Below, in pieces: positions 33,953-43,145 of a DNA stretch of 64,000 bases. The stretch spans positions 310,001-374,000 of the forward strand of contig NZ_FRAM01000003.1 in the NCBI RefSeq assembly GCF_900142325.1, in the 5' to 3' direction. The notes beneath the pieces were generated by a model. That model ran no database searches, had not been told where the DNA came from, and was given only the letters and a program-made list of their open reading frames with translations. Position 1 is the stretch's first letter, and each line of letters starts with the position of its first letter. A program made the position numbers and the translations under genes. Source of the DNA: Epilithonimonas mollis. Lineage in GTDB: Bacteria; Bacteroidota; Bacteroidia; Flavobacteriales; Weeksellaceae.

Positions 33953-34285
33953 ATGAAACTTAATCTTCCGGACAAGCTCTATTACTCTATCGGCGAAGTT
34001 GCCAAGGCTTTTGATGTGAATACGTCTCTCATCCGTTACTGGGAGCAGGAATTCCCCATTATCAAACCCAAAAAAAACAAGAAAGGGAATCGGTACTTTA
34101 CGCCGGAAGACATTAAAAATCTAAAGATAATTTATCATCTGGTAAAGGAAAAAGGTTATACGCTGGACGGCGCAAGGGTCGCATTGACCACCAATTCCAA
34201 AATATCAGAAACGATCACCCTTATCGATCGGCTGGAGTTTGTGAAAGCCGAGCTCATCAAATTAAAAAATTCATTAAACGACTAA
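33953..34285 (+). CDS. MerR-family transcriptional regulator
   Basis: The 110-residue protein has the MerR winged-helix DNA-binding domain (YYSIGEVAKAFDVNTSLIRY, WEQEF, then NRYFTPEDIKNLKIIYHLV) followed by a short dimerisation helix. There is no effector domain and no cysteine, so it is not a metal sensor of the classical kind. Regulators of this short type are found in most Bacteroidetes. The terminator stem overlaps the stop codon. Confidence 0.9.
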   Translation: MKLNLPDKLYYSIGEVAKAFDVNTSLIRYWEQEFPIIKPKKNKKGNRYFTPEDIKNLKIIYHLVKEKGYTLDGARVALTTNSKISETITLIDRLEFVKAELIKLKNSLND

Positions 34286-34317
34286 TTCAGTCGTTTATTT
34301 TTTTATTTTTTTTCGAA
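34276..34317 (+). terminator. Rho-independent terminator of the MerR gene
   Basis: AAACGACT (34276-34283) and AGTCGTTT (34289-34296) form a perfect eight-pair stem with a five-base loop, followed by a long T-rich run. The left arm contains the last codons of the gene. Confidence 0.88.
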
Positions 34318-34357
34318 AGTAATTCGTTTTATTTTTTAATTTTACTAAAAACACAAC

Positions 34358-35698
34358 ATGAAACCTAAATTAGCTTTCCAGATCCGGAAAAGGCAATTTT
34401 ACAGCCTGGCCATTTTCGGGATTCTCATTATCGCCTTACAATTGTCTTTTTCATTTTATAAGAGCAGACAAAAGCCACAAATTCCTGATATTCAATTTAT
34501 TTCAAAATCCGACAAACCTCTTATCCTGACTGATTTCGATCCGAATGACCTGGACGAAAGCCAATGGAAGAATCTTGGTTTCACAGAAAAGCAAATTAAA
34601 ACGATTCTCAAATACAAGGAAATAGTTGGTGGAAATTTTAAATCCAAAGCACAGTTCAAAAAGTGCTATGCCGTTTCTCCGGAAAAATACAAGTCATTGG
34701 AAAAATATATTTTGCTTCCGGAAAACAATTCAGATTTTAAAAATAATCACTTTAATTATAAACCTTACGAAAAGAAAAAGCTCAATATCAAAGGGAAATT
34801 TAACCCGGATTTGTATACTCAAAAAGATTGGGAAAATTTGGGATTTTCTGAGAAACAAGCTGGTGCGATCCTGAAATATAAAAATTATCTCGGCGGAAGT
34901 TTCATCAGCAAAGAAAAGCTGAAAGAATGCTTTATGATTAATGATGAACAGTTTTTGCAGATGTCGCCTTATATTATTTTACCAGAAAAAACACCGGAAA
35001 ATCTGGCAGGCAAATCCGAGAAGAAGAGAGAAAAAGAAGCTGTGAAGATCAGTCATTATTTTGACCCCAATGAGTTGAATCAACAACAATGGCAGGATTT
35101 GGGATTTTCGGAAAAACAAGCTATTTCGATTTTGAAATATCGGGACAAAATACTCCGAGGCTCTTTCAAATCTTTGGAAGATATTCAAAAATGCTATATG
35201 ATTTCTCCGGAAAAATTTGAGGAAATGAAACCCTGGATCAAGCTCTCAGTTTCTGACCAGCTCAAACAAACCGAAGAAAAAATCACAGTCGCAGAAAAAA
35301 CTGATTTTTCAAAAATTAATCTGAATCAGATCACCTTCAGACAATTACAGGAATTTGGATTTTCTGAAAAAGATTCAGCCGGAATTTTAGCTTTCAGAAA
35401 GAAACTCGGTGGTTTCATCAATAAAAATCAACTGCTCGAAACTTATGAAGTCGACAGAGCGCTTGCTGAGAAGTTAATTTACGCTGCAAAACTCGACAAT
35501 TCTAATGTCGCCAAATACACGCTTGCCAACGCGCCTGAAGACTGGCTGAAAACCCACCCTTATTTCCGATACTCTGCAGACCGGATCATTTTTTATCGCA
35601 TCTCAAATCCTGATAACAAAAAGATTCTCAAATTCTTAAAACTTAAACCGGAGTATGAAGAAAAAATGAAGCTTTACATTATTAATGACAAAAACTAA
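34358..35698 (+). CDS. Membrane-anchored helix-hairpin-helix repeat protein
   Basis: The 446-residue protein has one N-terminal membrane helix ([18 protein letters not shown]) and then four helix-hairpin-helix cassettes of about 80-100 residues, three near-identical in pattern ([60 protein letters not shown], each followed by ILKYKxxxGGxFxS) and a fourth with [20 protein letters not shown]. The fold is that of ComEA, so it may bind DNA outside the cytoplasm, possibly for uptake; this is inference. It overlaps rluF by four bases. Confidence 0.85.
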   Translation: MKPKLAFQIRKRQFYSLAIFGILIIALQLSFSFYKSRQKPQIPDIQFISKSDKPLILTDFDPNDLDESQWKNLGFTEKQIKTILKYKEIVGGNFKSKAQFKKCYAVSPEKYKSLEKYILLPENNSDFKNNHFNYKPYEKKKLNIKGKFNPDLYTQKDWENLGFSEKQAGAILKYKNYLGGSFISKEKLKECFMINDEQFLQMSPYIILPEKTPENLAGKSEKKREKEAVKISHYFDPNELNQQQWQDLGFSEKQAISILKYRDKILRGSFKSLEDIQKCYMISPEKFEEMKPWIKLSVSDQLKQTEEKITVAEKTDFSKINLNQITFRQLQEFGFSEKDSAGILAFRKKLGGFINKNQLLETYEVDRALAEKLIYAAKLDNSNVAKYTLANAPEDWLKTHPYFRYSADRIIFYRISNPDNKKILKFLKLKPEYEEKMKLYIINDKN

Positions 35699-36417
35699 TC
35701 GAATGTCTTGCTGGAATCGGAAAGAAGGCCACTCAGCTGCGACATTTCCTCAGCAGACAGATCCCGCCATTTCCCGACAGGCAAATCGAGTTTGACGTTC
35801 ATAATCCTGATGCGCTTTAATTTCTTCACTTCATAACCAAGATGTTCGCACATTCTTCGGATCTGGCGGTTGAGACCTTGTGTCAGTACAATCCGGAAAT
35901 TCATGGTGTCGATTTTCTCCACTTCACATTTTTTGGTAACCGTATCCAATATAGGGACACCATTTCTCATTTTCTCCAAAAATTTTTCGGTGATCGGTTT
36001 ATCTACACGAACCAGATATTCTTTCTCGTGATTATTTCTGGCTCTTAATATTTTATTGACAATATCGCCGTCTGAAGTCAGCAGAATAAGGCCTTCGCTT
36101 GGTTTATCAAGCCTCCCAATAGGGAAAATACGCTTCGGATGGCTAATGTAATCTATGATATTATTTTTCTCGCGTTTTGTGTCCGTTGTGCACACAATCC
36201 CGACAGGTTTGTTAAAAGCGATATAGACAAATTCTTCCTCCGTTTTTTTAATTGACTTCCCGTTTACAAGGATTTCATCTTCGTCAGAAACCTTGGTTCC
36301 CAATTCCGGAATTTTTCCGTTGATGGTGATACTTCCCTCCTCCAGAAGTTTATCAGCAGCTCTTCTGGAACAATATCCGATTTCCGAAAGGTATTTGTTT
36401 ATTCTTATTTTTTCCAA
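35695..36417 (-). CDS. rluF: RluF/RsuA-type rRNA pseudouridine synthase
   Basis: The 240-residue enzyme has an N-terminal S4 RNA-binding domain ([20 protein letters not shown]) and the RsuA/RluB/E/F catalytic domain with the aspartate in [19 protein letters not shown] and the C-terminal [20 protein letters not shown]. It should isomerise a uridine in 23S rRNA; RluF (position 2604) is the best guess from the sequence but RluB or RluE cannot be excluded. It is 11 bases downstream of truB. Confidence 0.9.
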   Translation of the reverse strand: MEKIRINKYLSEIGYCSRRAADKLLEEGSITINGKIPELGTKVSDEDEILVNGKSIKKTEEEFVYIAFNKPVGIVCTTDTKREKNNIIDYISHPKRIFPIGRLDKPSEGLILLTSDGDIVNKILRARNNHEKEYLVRVDKPITEKFLEKMRNGVPILDTVTKKCEVEKIDTMNFRIVLTQGLNRQIRRMCEHLGYEVKKLKRIRIMNVKLDLPVGKWRDLSAEEMSQLSGLLSDSSKTFD

Positions 36418-36428
36418 TTTTACTAATA

Positions 36429-37130
36429 TTAATTTTCTGCAAAACTAAATTCATTTTGCAGATATTCAGCTTTTGCATGAGCGATAGAATAATCTCCTAT
36501 TTTTGTCCTTCTAAGTTGTGTCAGATAAGCCCCTACTTCCAGTTGCTGTCCAATATCGTGCGCCAGGCTTCTGATATAAGTTCCTTTGCTGCACCCGACT
36601 GTAAAGGAAACGAAAGGCAGCCTAATTACAATATCTTTAATGTAATGAATGGTGGTCTTTCTGGACTTCATCTCTATTTCTTTTCCTTTTCTTGCCAGAT
36701 CATAAGCCCGGTTTCCGTCGATTTTGATAGCAGAAAAAACAGGCGGCTTCTGATCAATTTCCCCAATGAATTTTTCTAAAACCTGATGAATGTGATCTTC
36801 TGAAATGTGAGAATAGTCGGCTTTTAAAATTTCAGGTTTTTCAGTATCGTAGGATTCAGTCTGGACACCAATTTTAATTTCTGTCCAATATTCTTTTGGC
36901 GCATCCTGAATCTCTGGAATCTTCTTTGTGAATTTTCCTGTACAGACTATGAGTAACCCAGTTGCTCTAGGGTCCAAAGTTCCAGCGTGGCCGATTTTGA
37001 ATTTTTTCGGAAGTTCTTTAAATTCTCTTTTAAGCTTATACTTTAGCTTATTGACCGCCTGAAAACTGGTCCAATCCAAAGGTTTGTCCAAGAGAAATAT
37101 GTGTCCGGATTGTAATTCTTCTGCTGTCAT
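36429..37130 (-). CDS. truB: tRNA pseudouridine(55) synthase TruB
   Basis: TruB makes pseudouridine 55 in the T loop of tRNAs. The 233-residue protein has the catalytic aspartate in [21 protein letters not shown], the [20 protein letters not shown] box, and the RNA-binding [15 protein letters not shown]. It lacks a C-terminal PUA domain, normal for Bacteroidetes. The gene overlaps the upstream lipoprotein gene in an ATGA junction. Confidence 0.96.
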   Translation of the reverse strand: MTAEELQSGHIFLLDKPLDWTSFQAVNKLKYKLKREFKELPKKFKIGHAGTLDPRATGLLIVCTGKFTKKIPEIQDAPKEYWTEIKIGVQTESYDTEKPEILKADYSHISEDHIHQVLEKFIGEIDQKPPVFSAIKIDGNRAYDLARKGKEIEMKSRKTTIHYIKDIVIRLPFVSFTVGCSKGTYIRSLAHDIGQQLEVGAYLTQLRRTKIGDYSIAHAKAEYLQNEFSFAEN

Positions 37131-37642
37131 TTTTGGTTTCCTATTTCAATAAAACTGGCATATTCTTTTACCGAATTATCTTTTTTAAGTTTTTCTTTCT
37201 TAGTAGTTTTATAATTACATTCCTGATTTACTGTTTCTGGAATTATAAAACATTTCTTGCCATCTTGAATATAATATATTTTTTCAAAAGGATAAATGGA
37301 GATACTATTATTAGGATCAATTACAGTTAATAATCTAGGATCTAATGTAAAATTATAATTAAGATTAGATTTGAAATCATACTTCTTTTCAGAAAATTTA
37401 TTTGCTTGTAAATAGCACCTTATTGAATCAATTTCGAATTCATTGATATTACTTGATGCTTTAAAATTATAGAGATTTCTTTTTTCAATTACTTTTTTGA
37501 AGTTTTCTGTATATTTTTCATTCTTTAACTCAACATAAACTTTAATTGGGTTATCGCTATTATTTTGTATAAACAATGTGTAAAGTGGCGAACAAGAAGT
37601 CAAAAATAATAAGCAAAATATAATTAAAAGGTTTTTTTTCAT
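37127..37642 (-). CDS. Lipoprotein of unknown function between uppP and truB
   Basis: The ATG at 37640-37642 gives a lipoprotein signal (MKKNLLIIFCLLFLTSC, Cys17); an upstream in-frame extension would run through uppP. The 171-residue protein is beta-rich (PIKVYVELKNEKYTENF, INEFEIDSIRCYLQ) and has four cysteines. It overlaps uppP by one base (TAATG) and truB by four, so it is translationally coupled to both. Its AT content looks higher than that of its neighbours, and I do not recognise it; it may be an insertion into a conserved gene order. Confidence 0.7.
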   Translation of the reverse strand: MKKNLLIIFCLLFLTSCSPLYTLFIQNNSDNPIKVYVELKNEKYTENFKKVIEKRNLYNFKASSNINEFEIDSIRCYLQANKFSEKKYDFKSNLNYNFTLDPRLLTVIDPNNSISIYPFEKIYYIQDGKKCFIIPETVNQECNYKTTKKEKLKKDNSVKEYASFIEIGNQK

Positions 37643-38460
37643 TACTTGAAGAAATAAAAATAAATCAAAAGCGCAACCCCAACAAAAATACGATACCAAC
37701 CCCAAGGTCTGAAACCGTATTTATTTAATAATGCTATAAAGGATTTAATAGCAATCCAAGCAACTACAAAAGCAACAATATTTCCAATAAGAAAAACCAG
37801 AATATGCTCATTAGAAGCCATTATCATTTCATATCCTTTTTGTGGATTCGGGGTTTCTTTCCCCCATGTTTTTACAAAAACAGAATAAACAGTAACCGCA
37901 AGCATTGTTGGAACTGCCAGAAAAAACGAAAACTCGGCGGCTGCTTTTCTGGACAGGCCTTGCGTCATCCCACCAATGATGGAAGCAGCACTTCTGCTTG
38001 TTCCTGGCATCATTGCAAGACATTGCCAGAAACCTATTGTCACCGCTTTTTTGATCGTAATCTCTTTCTCGTCATGTATAACCGGATTTTTGAACCAACT
38101 GTCCGCAAATAACAAAACAACGCCTCCCAAAACCAAAACAGTAGAAATCGCTATCTGATTGCCCAAGACGGATTCAATCAGGTCATCCAGAAAAAACCCC
38201 AGGATCAATGCCGGAATTACAGCGAAAGCTAACTTATAATAAAATTTGAGATTACTGAAGTCAAAGAACTTTTTCCAATAGGCTACAACAACGGAAAGAA
38301 TCGCCCCAAACTGGATGGAAACCTGAAACATTTTAAGAAATTCGGTCTCTTCCATGCCCATAAGACTTGCGGCAAAACCCATGTGTGCGGTGGACGATAT
38401 TGGCAGATATTCCGTCAGTCCTTCGATGATAGCAATTATTATAGCTTTGATCAAATCCAT
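37642..38460 (-). CDS. uppP: Undecaprenyl-diphosphatase UppP (BacA)
   Basis: UppP dephosphorylates undecaprenyl diphosphate to recycle the lipid carrier of peptidoglycan and O-antigen synthesis; its overexpression gives bacitracin resistance. The 272-residue membrane protein has both active-site repeats: GLTEYLPISSTAHM and MPGTSRSAASIIGGMTQGLS. A terminator-like hairpin with eight T lies only 18 bases upstream of its ATG. It is coupled to the downstream lipoprotein gene. Confidence 0.95.
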   Translation of the reverse strand: MDLIKAIIIAIIEGLTEYLPISSTAHMGFAASLMGMEETEFLKMFQVSIQFGAILSVVVAYWKKFFDFSNLKFYYKLAFAVIPALILGFFLDDLIESVLGNQIAISTVLVLGGVVLLFADSWFKNPVIHDEKEITIKKAVTIGFWQCLAMMPGTSRSAASIIGGMTQGLSRKAAAEFSFFLAVPTMLAVTVYSVFVKTWGKETPNPQKGYEMIMASNEHILVFLIGNIVAFVVAWIAIKSFIALLNKYGFRPWGWYRIFVGVALLIYFYFFK

Positions 38461-38477
38461 AATCTTCCTTATTTATT

Positions 38478-38517
38478 TAAAAAAAACTTTGTCAAAGTTC
38501 GTAACTCTGACAAAGCT
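38478..38517 (-). terminator. Terminator directly before uppP
   Basis: On the minus strand CTTTGTCA ... TTGACAAAG form an eight-pair stem with a loop of about 13 bases, followed by eight T. The T run ends 18 bases before the uppP ATG, leaving space for a ribosome binding site (AGGAAG) but hardly for a separate promoter. It ends the ftsX-DUF3098 transcript or acts as an attenuator of uppP. Confidence 0.7.
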
Positions 38518-38540
38518 TATATTTTGAAATTTTAAATTAA

Positions 38541-38843
38541 TTATTTGTTTCTCTTCAATATCGCAACAACCTGAACTACAAATCCCGCTATTACAAGAAA
38601 TGGCGCTATTCTGATTCTTCTGAAAGAAAAGATATCCTCATTCCAGTAATTGGGATCAAATTTACCTTCGGGAGTTGTATTTGCATCTGCACCCATCATC
38701 AGTATAAACCCTAATAAAATAAGCCCCAAACCGACAAGCATCAATCTGATGTTGCTGCTGCCAAAATAGAAGGTTTTTTTCTCAACATTTTCGGCTGTCC
38801 CTATCTGATCTGCGGAATATTTATTTTTTATTTTTTTAGCCAT
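38541..38843 (-). CDS. DUF3098 membrane protein
   Basis: The 100-residue protein has two membrane helices (LMLVGLGLILLGFILMMG and APFLVIAGFVVQVVAILK) joined by a conserved polar loop, GKFDPNYWNEDIFSFRRIRI, the DUF3098 signature. It starts two bases after ftsX stops; the family nearly always lies next to ftsX in Bacteroidetes, so a role with FtsX in envelope or division processes is plausible but unproven. Confidence 0.9.
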   Translation of the reverse strand: MAKKIKNKYSADQIGTAENVEKKTFYFGSSNIRLMLVGLGLILLGFILMMGADANTTPEGKFDPNYWNEDIFSFRRIRIAPFLVIAGFVVQVVAILKRNK

Positions 38844-38845
38844 CG

Positions 38846-39745
38846 TTATGAATAATAAAGATCATCTACGTTACTTCGTAAGAATCTCCAGGTTGCAAAG
38901 ATAGTACTTGCGATCGTTATAAAAACACCAACAAACAAAATTATCACCAACAATAAGACATATTGATTTGTGTCCTGCACAAATGGCGTCCCGATCTCGC
39001 TTGTAAAGTAATACCAGATTCCGCCCAAAGCTACGATCCCTATAAAAGCGCCAATCAGTCCTAGAATCAAAGCTTCCTTGATGAACGGCATCAGAATGAA
39101 TCTTCTTTTGGCACCAACCAACTGCATTGTTTTGATAATGAATCGCTTGGAAAAAATCTTCAGCCTGATGGAATTGTTGATGAGAACAATCGCTACAATC
39201 AGGAATAAAACCGAGAATGCAAAAATCCAGGTCAGTATCCGGTTCAGATTATTATAAACATCGATGGTGAGCTGGTTATCATTCACCACATCATTGACAC
39301 CATCAATAGCTTTCAGCTGCTTGACTACACCATCAATTTTAGCAGGATCCACAAACTCCGGTTTCAGCGTCACTTCTACAGATGCCGGGAAAATATCTTC
39401 TTCAAAAAGCGCATCGGAATCGATTCCTAATTGCTTTTTTGCGAGAACAGAAGCTTCCTGTTTAGAAATATATTTAGCTTGTTTAACATAATTCTGTTGT
39501 TTTATTTTTGTGAAAGTCTCTTCCTGGAACTTCAGCGTTTTTGCAGAATCTCTGGGATCCAGATACTGATCAAAATAAACTTCTACTACCAGCTGCTCCT
39601 TGATATAGTCAGAATACTTCTGAGCGTTGATCAATATCAACCCGAATAATCCTACAAGGAACAAAACCAGCGAAATACTGATAACTACAGTGATGTTACT
39701 GGATCTCAATCTGCTTTTATTAAAGTCGTCAACGGTCTTTGGCAT
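38846..39745 (-). CDS. ftsX: Cell division permease FtsX
   Basis: FtsX with the ATPase FtsE activates peptidoglycan hydrolases at the division septum. The 299-residue protein has four membrane helices: one before the extracytoplasmic domain (SISLVLFLVGLFGLILIN), the domain itself (residues about 45-170, with EVYFDQYLDPRDSAK), and three after it, around the permease motif NNSIRLKIFSKRFIIKTMQLVGA. The ATG at 39743-39745 is chosen over an in-frame TTG one codon before. No ftsE is in the window. Confidence 0.93.
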   Translation of the reverse strand: MPKTVDDFNKSRLRSSNITVVISISLVLFLVGLFGLILINAQKYSDYIKEQLVVEVYFDQYLDPRDSAKTLKFQEETFTKIKQQNYVKQAKYISKQEASVLAKKQLGIDSDALFEEDIFPASVEVTLKPEFVDPAKIDGVVKQLKAIDGVNDVVNDNQLTIDVYNNLNRILTWIFAFSVLFLIVAIVLINNSIRLKIFSKRFIIKTMQLVGAKRRFILMPFIKEALILGLIGAFIGIVALGGIWYYFTSEIGTPFVQDTNQYVLLLVIILFVGVFITIASTIFATWRFLRSNVDDLYYS

Positions 39746-39896
39746 CAAAAAAATTTTTGCTAAAATAGAGATTTTCGTTCAAAAAGCCTTGTTTATCATT
39801 GTTAATAAAATCATAAAAACATTTAAAATAAAGCTATGAACAATTTTTAAAATCGGCATTTTTCTTGTTAAGGGTACACTATCAAATCAAGAAAAT

Positions 39897-40883
39897 ATGA
39901 AACTCCTGAGACAGTCTTCCGGTAAGAATTTTTTCTATACAACAACCAATAAAGAGAAAATAAAAGATAAAGAAAAAATAGAATATGTTAAATCACTGGT
40001 CATTCCTCCCGCCTGGACAGATGTAGAAATCACGACCAATAAACGTTCAAAAATCCTGGCGGTCGGAAGAGACCAGAAAGGGAGGAAACAATACATCTAC
40101 AACCCAAAATTCCGTGCAAAAAAAGATGCAGACAAATTTGACAGAATTCTTCATTTTGCGGAAAATCTGGAACATATGAGACGTGTTACAGGACAGCATC
40201 TACGTAAGAAAAAAATGTCCCGTGAAAAAGTAATGGCAGCAATGGTAAGATTGCTGGACTCGGCATATTTCCGGCCTGGAAGTCCCAAATATACACAGCA
40301 AAACAAAAGCTATGGTCTTACAACAATCCGCAAGAAACACCTAACCATTGATGGTGATGAAATGATTTTTTCTTATAAAGGCAAATCAGGAAAATTTCAG
40401 GAAAAGCATGTTGTGAACTCCAAACTATCAAAAGTGATTTCCGAACTGGAAGAATTGCCAGGCTACAGGCTTTTTAAATACTATAGTGAGACCGGAGAGC
40501 TGATAACTGTGGAAAGCCAGGATCTGAATCATTATATCAAAGAAATAATGGGCGAAGAGTTTTCGGCTAAAGACTTCCGAACCTGGGCCGGAACCATGAT
40601 CGCCGCCGGCATCCTGGATGAACTGGGAATCTGTGAAGCGCAACAGCAGAAAGAACTTAAAAAACGCATCCGCAATGCAATTGTGGCTGTGTCGGAAAAA
40701 TTAGGAAATACGCCTTCTGTCGCAAGAGATTCTTATATAGACCCGAGAATTTTTGAACATTACAAAAACGGACAAACCATCCATTATTTTCAGAAAGAAA
40801 TCAAGAGACTTCTGAAAAAGAACGAAAATCTGTCGGAAACGGAAGTCGGCGTTTTGTATATGCTGAAATCAAAATTAAAATAA
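39897..40883 (+). CDS. DNA topoisomerase IB (poxvirus-like)
   Basis: This 328-residue enzyme nicks and reseals one DNA strand to relax supercoils in both directions. It has the N-terminal clamp (VIPPAWTDVEITTNKRSKIL) and the catalytic domain with the conserved Arg and Lys in YGLTTIRKKHL, the second Arg in DFRTWAGTMIA, and the nucleophile Tyr280 in DSYIDPRIF. Bacterial TopIB is a patchily distributed accessory topoisomerase, so it may have been gained by transfer, though its codon use looks like that of its neighbours. Confidence 0.93.
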   Translation: MKLLRQSSGKNFFYTTTNKEKIKDKEKIEYVKSLVIPPAWTDVEITTNKRSKILAVGRDQKGRKQYIYNPKFRAKKDADKFDRILHFAENLEHMRRVTGQHLRKKKMSREKVMAAMVRLLDSAYFRPGSPKYTQQNKSYGLTTIRKKHLTIDGDEMIFSYKGKSGKFQEKHVVNSKLSKVISELEELPGYRLFKYYSETGELITVESQDLNHYIKEIMGEEFSAKDFRTWAGTMIAAGILDELGICEAQQQKELKKRIRNAIVAVSEKLGNTPSVARDSYIDPRIFEHYKNGQTIHYFQKEIKRLLKKNENLSETEVGVLYMLKSKLK

Positions 40884-40894
40884 AGCTTTACTTC

Positions 40895-42385
40895 TCAGCT
40901 TACCAGGTATTTGAAAACCTCGCCGATCTCATGTATCAGATCGGTTGGCAACATCGCTTCTTTGGAAAATTTTTCAGCGGCAAAATCACCTGCTTTTCCA
41001 TGCAGCCAAACGGCGAAGATACAGGCATTTTCAATGTCATATTTTTGGGAAATGAGAGAAGTCAGAATCCCGGTCAGGGCATCGCCACTTCCGCCTTTTG
41101 CCATTCCGGAATTGCCTGTAATATTATAAAAAACTTTTTGATCCGGTGTGATAACTGCAGTATGATGATCTTTAAGAACGATGAAAATATCAAGTTCTCT
41201 CGCTTTGGTTTTTGCCAGTTCTATTCTTTCAAATGAATCATTTGTTTTTCCAAACAACCGCTCGAATTCCAGAGGATGCGGTGTAATTACAGAATTTTTC
41301 GGAATAAGATCAAGCCAATTTTTTTGTGCTAAAATGTTGAGCGCATCAGCATCCAAAACAACTGGCTCGTCATAATATTTTAAAAAACCAAATAAAGCAT
41401 TTTGTGTTTTTTTATCTTTACCAAGACCTGGCCCGATGCCATAGACAGCCTTTTCCTGAATTTCGATTCGCTCAACATACTTATCCCCACAACCGATGAA
41501 CATCGCTTCCGGAATCTGACTCTGGATAATCTGACAGCCACAATCCGGTGCCATTGTAAAAGTAAGCCCACTGCCGGTTCTTAGTGCTGATAATGCTGTC
41601 ATCAGAACAGCACCGATCTTACCATAACTCCCGCCAACCAAAATGCTTTTGCCAAAAGTCCCTTTGTGGCTGAAATCTTCTCTTGGCCGGTAGTTATTCT
41701 TTATCAGATCTTCGTCAATAACGAAATAATCGGTTTCTGCATTTTCAATAAATTCCTTATCCAGATCAATATCCAAAACTGTGATTTTACCGCAAAACTT
41801 CCCTGTTTCGGGATGGAAAAAACTTCGTTTGTAGAGTTGGAACGTCAATGTAAAATCTGCCTTGATAACTACTGAATCGCCATCCGGTAGTTTATCAGCA
41901 TACAAACCGCTCGGAATATCGACTGAAACTTTAACAACTTTGATAGAATTCAATTTTTCTACAACCGTTTTATTTTTCCCGGAGAGTTTCCTGTTCAGGC
42001 CATACCCGAAAAGCGCATCAATAATGACGGTTTTTTCTCTATTTATATTTAGGAAATCATTAAAATCATGAATACCAATTCCACCAATTTGCTTTATTTT
42101 TCTGAAATTAATTTCTGCATCATTGGAGAAATTCAGATTTTCCTGATCAATGTAAACTTCTACATCAAATCCTTTCTCATAGAGCATTCTCGCTATTGCA
42201 AATCCATCTCCGCCATTATTCCCGGTTCCACAAAATATCAGAAATTTATCCGTTACATTAAAATGTTCTTCAATCCACCTCCCACAACATCCGGACGCTT
42301 TTTCCATCAGATTAATTGAAGAAATCCCCTGTTCAATCGTGGTGATATCGCAGGATTTTATCTGTGATGCGGTTAGAATCTTCAT
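40895..42385 (-). CDS. nnrD: Bifunctional NAD(P)HX epimerase/dehydratase
   Basis: The 496-residue enzyme repairs hydrated NAD(P)H. The N-terminal half is the epimerase (NnrE, YjeF_N), with FCGTGNNGGDGFAIARML and VKVSVDIPSGLYAD. The C-terminal half is the ADP-dependent dehydratase (NnrD, ribokinase-like) with KSILVGGSYGKIGAVLMTALS, LDADALNILAQ, TPHPLEFERLFG and the catalytic NSGMAKGGSGDALTG. Both activities are needed to recover NAD(P)HX epimers. It is convergent with topoisomerase IB and divergent from mscL. Confidence 0.95.
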   Translation of the reverse strand: MKILTASQIKSCDITTIEQGISSINLMEKASGCCGRWIEEHFNVTDKFLIFCGTGNNGGDGFAIARMLYEKGFDVEVYIDQENLNFSNDAEINFRKIKQIGGIGIHDFNDFLNINREKTVIIDALFGYGLNRKLSGKNKTVVEKLNSIKVVKVSVDIPSGLYADKLPDGDSVVIKADFTLTFQLYKRSFFHPETGKFCGKITVLDIDLDKEFIENAETDYFVIDEDLIKNNYRPREDFSHKGTFGKSILVGGSYGKIGAVLMTALSALRTGSGLTFTMAPDCGCQIIQSQIPEAMFIGCGDKYVERIEIQEKAVYGIGPGLGKDKKTQNALFGFLKYYDEPVVLDADALNILAQKNWLDLIPKNSVITPHPLEFERLFGKTNDSFERIELAKTKARELDIFIVLKDHHTAVITPDQKVFYNITGNSGMAKGGSGDALTGILTSLISQKYDIENACIFAVWLHGKAGDFAAEKFSKEAMLPTDLIHEIGEVFKYLVS

Positions 42386-42471
42386 TTTTACAATTATTAT
42401 TTCAAATCAAATTTAATAATAAAAACTTTTATGAAAAATGAAATAATAAAAGGTTTTAAATAAAAAAATTC

Positions 42472-42479
42472 TATTTTTG
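42472..42479 (+). promoter_or_regulatory. Putative -7 promoter element of mscL
   Basis: TATTTTTG matches TAnnTTTG, 24 bases before the mscL ATG. No good -33 TTG was found at the expected distance. Confidence 0.4.
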
Positions 42480-42503
42480 TTATATAACTAAAAAAATACA
42501 ACT

Positions 42504-42893
42504 ATGGGATTTTTCAAAGAATTTAAAGATTTTGCTGTTAAAGGAAATGTGATTGATCTGGCAGTGGGTGTTATCATCGGTGGCGCATTTGGGAAAATTG
42601 TTACTTCTATGGTAGAAGACATTATCACTCCGGCAATCCTGAATCCGGCTCTTAAAGCCATCAATGCAGAAGATCTTTCACAACTCGTGGTTCCGGGAAC
42701 TGCTATAAAATATGGAAACTTTCTTTCTGCTGCTATTTCGTTTACAGTGATTGCCTTCGCTTTGTTCCTGATGATCAAAGGGATAAACAGACTCAAGAAA
42801 GAAGAACCAAAAGCAGAAGCCGCTCCAGCGGGACCAACTCAGGAAGAACTCCTGATCCAGATCCGAGATCTTTTAAAAGAGAAAAAGTCTTAA
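42504..42893 (+). CDS. mscL: Large-conductance mechanosensitive channel MscL
   Basis: MscL opens under membrane tension to release solutes on osmotic downshock. The 129-residue length is usual. Its N-terminus FFKEFKDFAVKGNVIDLAVG, the pore helix GVIIGGAFGKIVTSMVEDII, the loop with KYGNFLSAAISFTVIAFALF, and the C-terminal helical bundle EELLIQIRDLLKEKK are all present. It is a single gene with its own terminator. Confidence 0.96.
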   Translation: MGFFKEFKDFAVKGNVIDLAVGVIIGGAFGKIVTSMVEDIITPAILNPALKAINAEDLSQLVVPGTAIKYGNFLSAAISFTVIAFALFLMIKGINRLKKEEPKAEAAPAGPTQEELLIQIRDLLKEKKS

Positions 42894-42904
42894 TGATAAA
42901 ATCA

Positions 42905-42934
42905 AATCGCCACTTTTCAGTGGCGATTTTTTAT
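42905..42934 (+). terminator. Rho-independent terminator of mscL
   Basis: AATCGCCACT and AGTGGCGATT form a ten-pair stem with a short TTTC loop, followed by TTTT. It lies 11 bases after the mscL stop. Confidence 0.88.
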
Positions 42935-42942
42935 TTCAACAG

Positions 42943-43131
42943 TCATTTCGAAACGTATTCACTATAATATTTAGAACCTTTTTTACCGACGTCCAAAACC
43001 ATTAATTCGGATTTTATGGTTTCAATATCCGTAGAATCCGTCTGGAAGTATAATCATAATAATCCCTTTGATCCTGCGAAAAGACAAAAAAACGAGATCA
43101 AAAGGAGACTCAGTAAAAATACCTGTTTCAT
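42943..43131 (-). pseudogene. Decayed GLPGLI-family paralogue
   Basis: An ATG at 43129-43131 opens a signal peptide (MKQVFLLSLLLISFFCLFA). Reading then has to change frame near 43078 to QDQRDYYDYTS and again near 43045 to QTDSTDIETIKSELMVLDVG, KKGSKYYSEYVSK and a TGA at 42943. Joined, this matches the start of the intact GLPGLI protein encoded just upstream (signal peptide, YEYRF, DSTNLEDVKTEMMFLD, SQGSKYYS). Two frameshifts plus loss of the rest of the gene, including the GLPGLI motif, make it a pseudogene of a tandem duplicate. Confidence 0.8.
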
Positions 43132-43145
43132 CGTGATTTTAGTTT

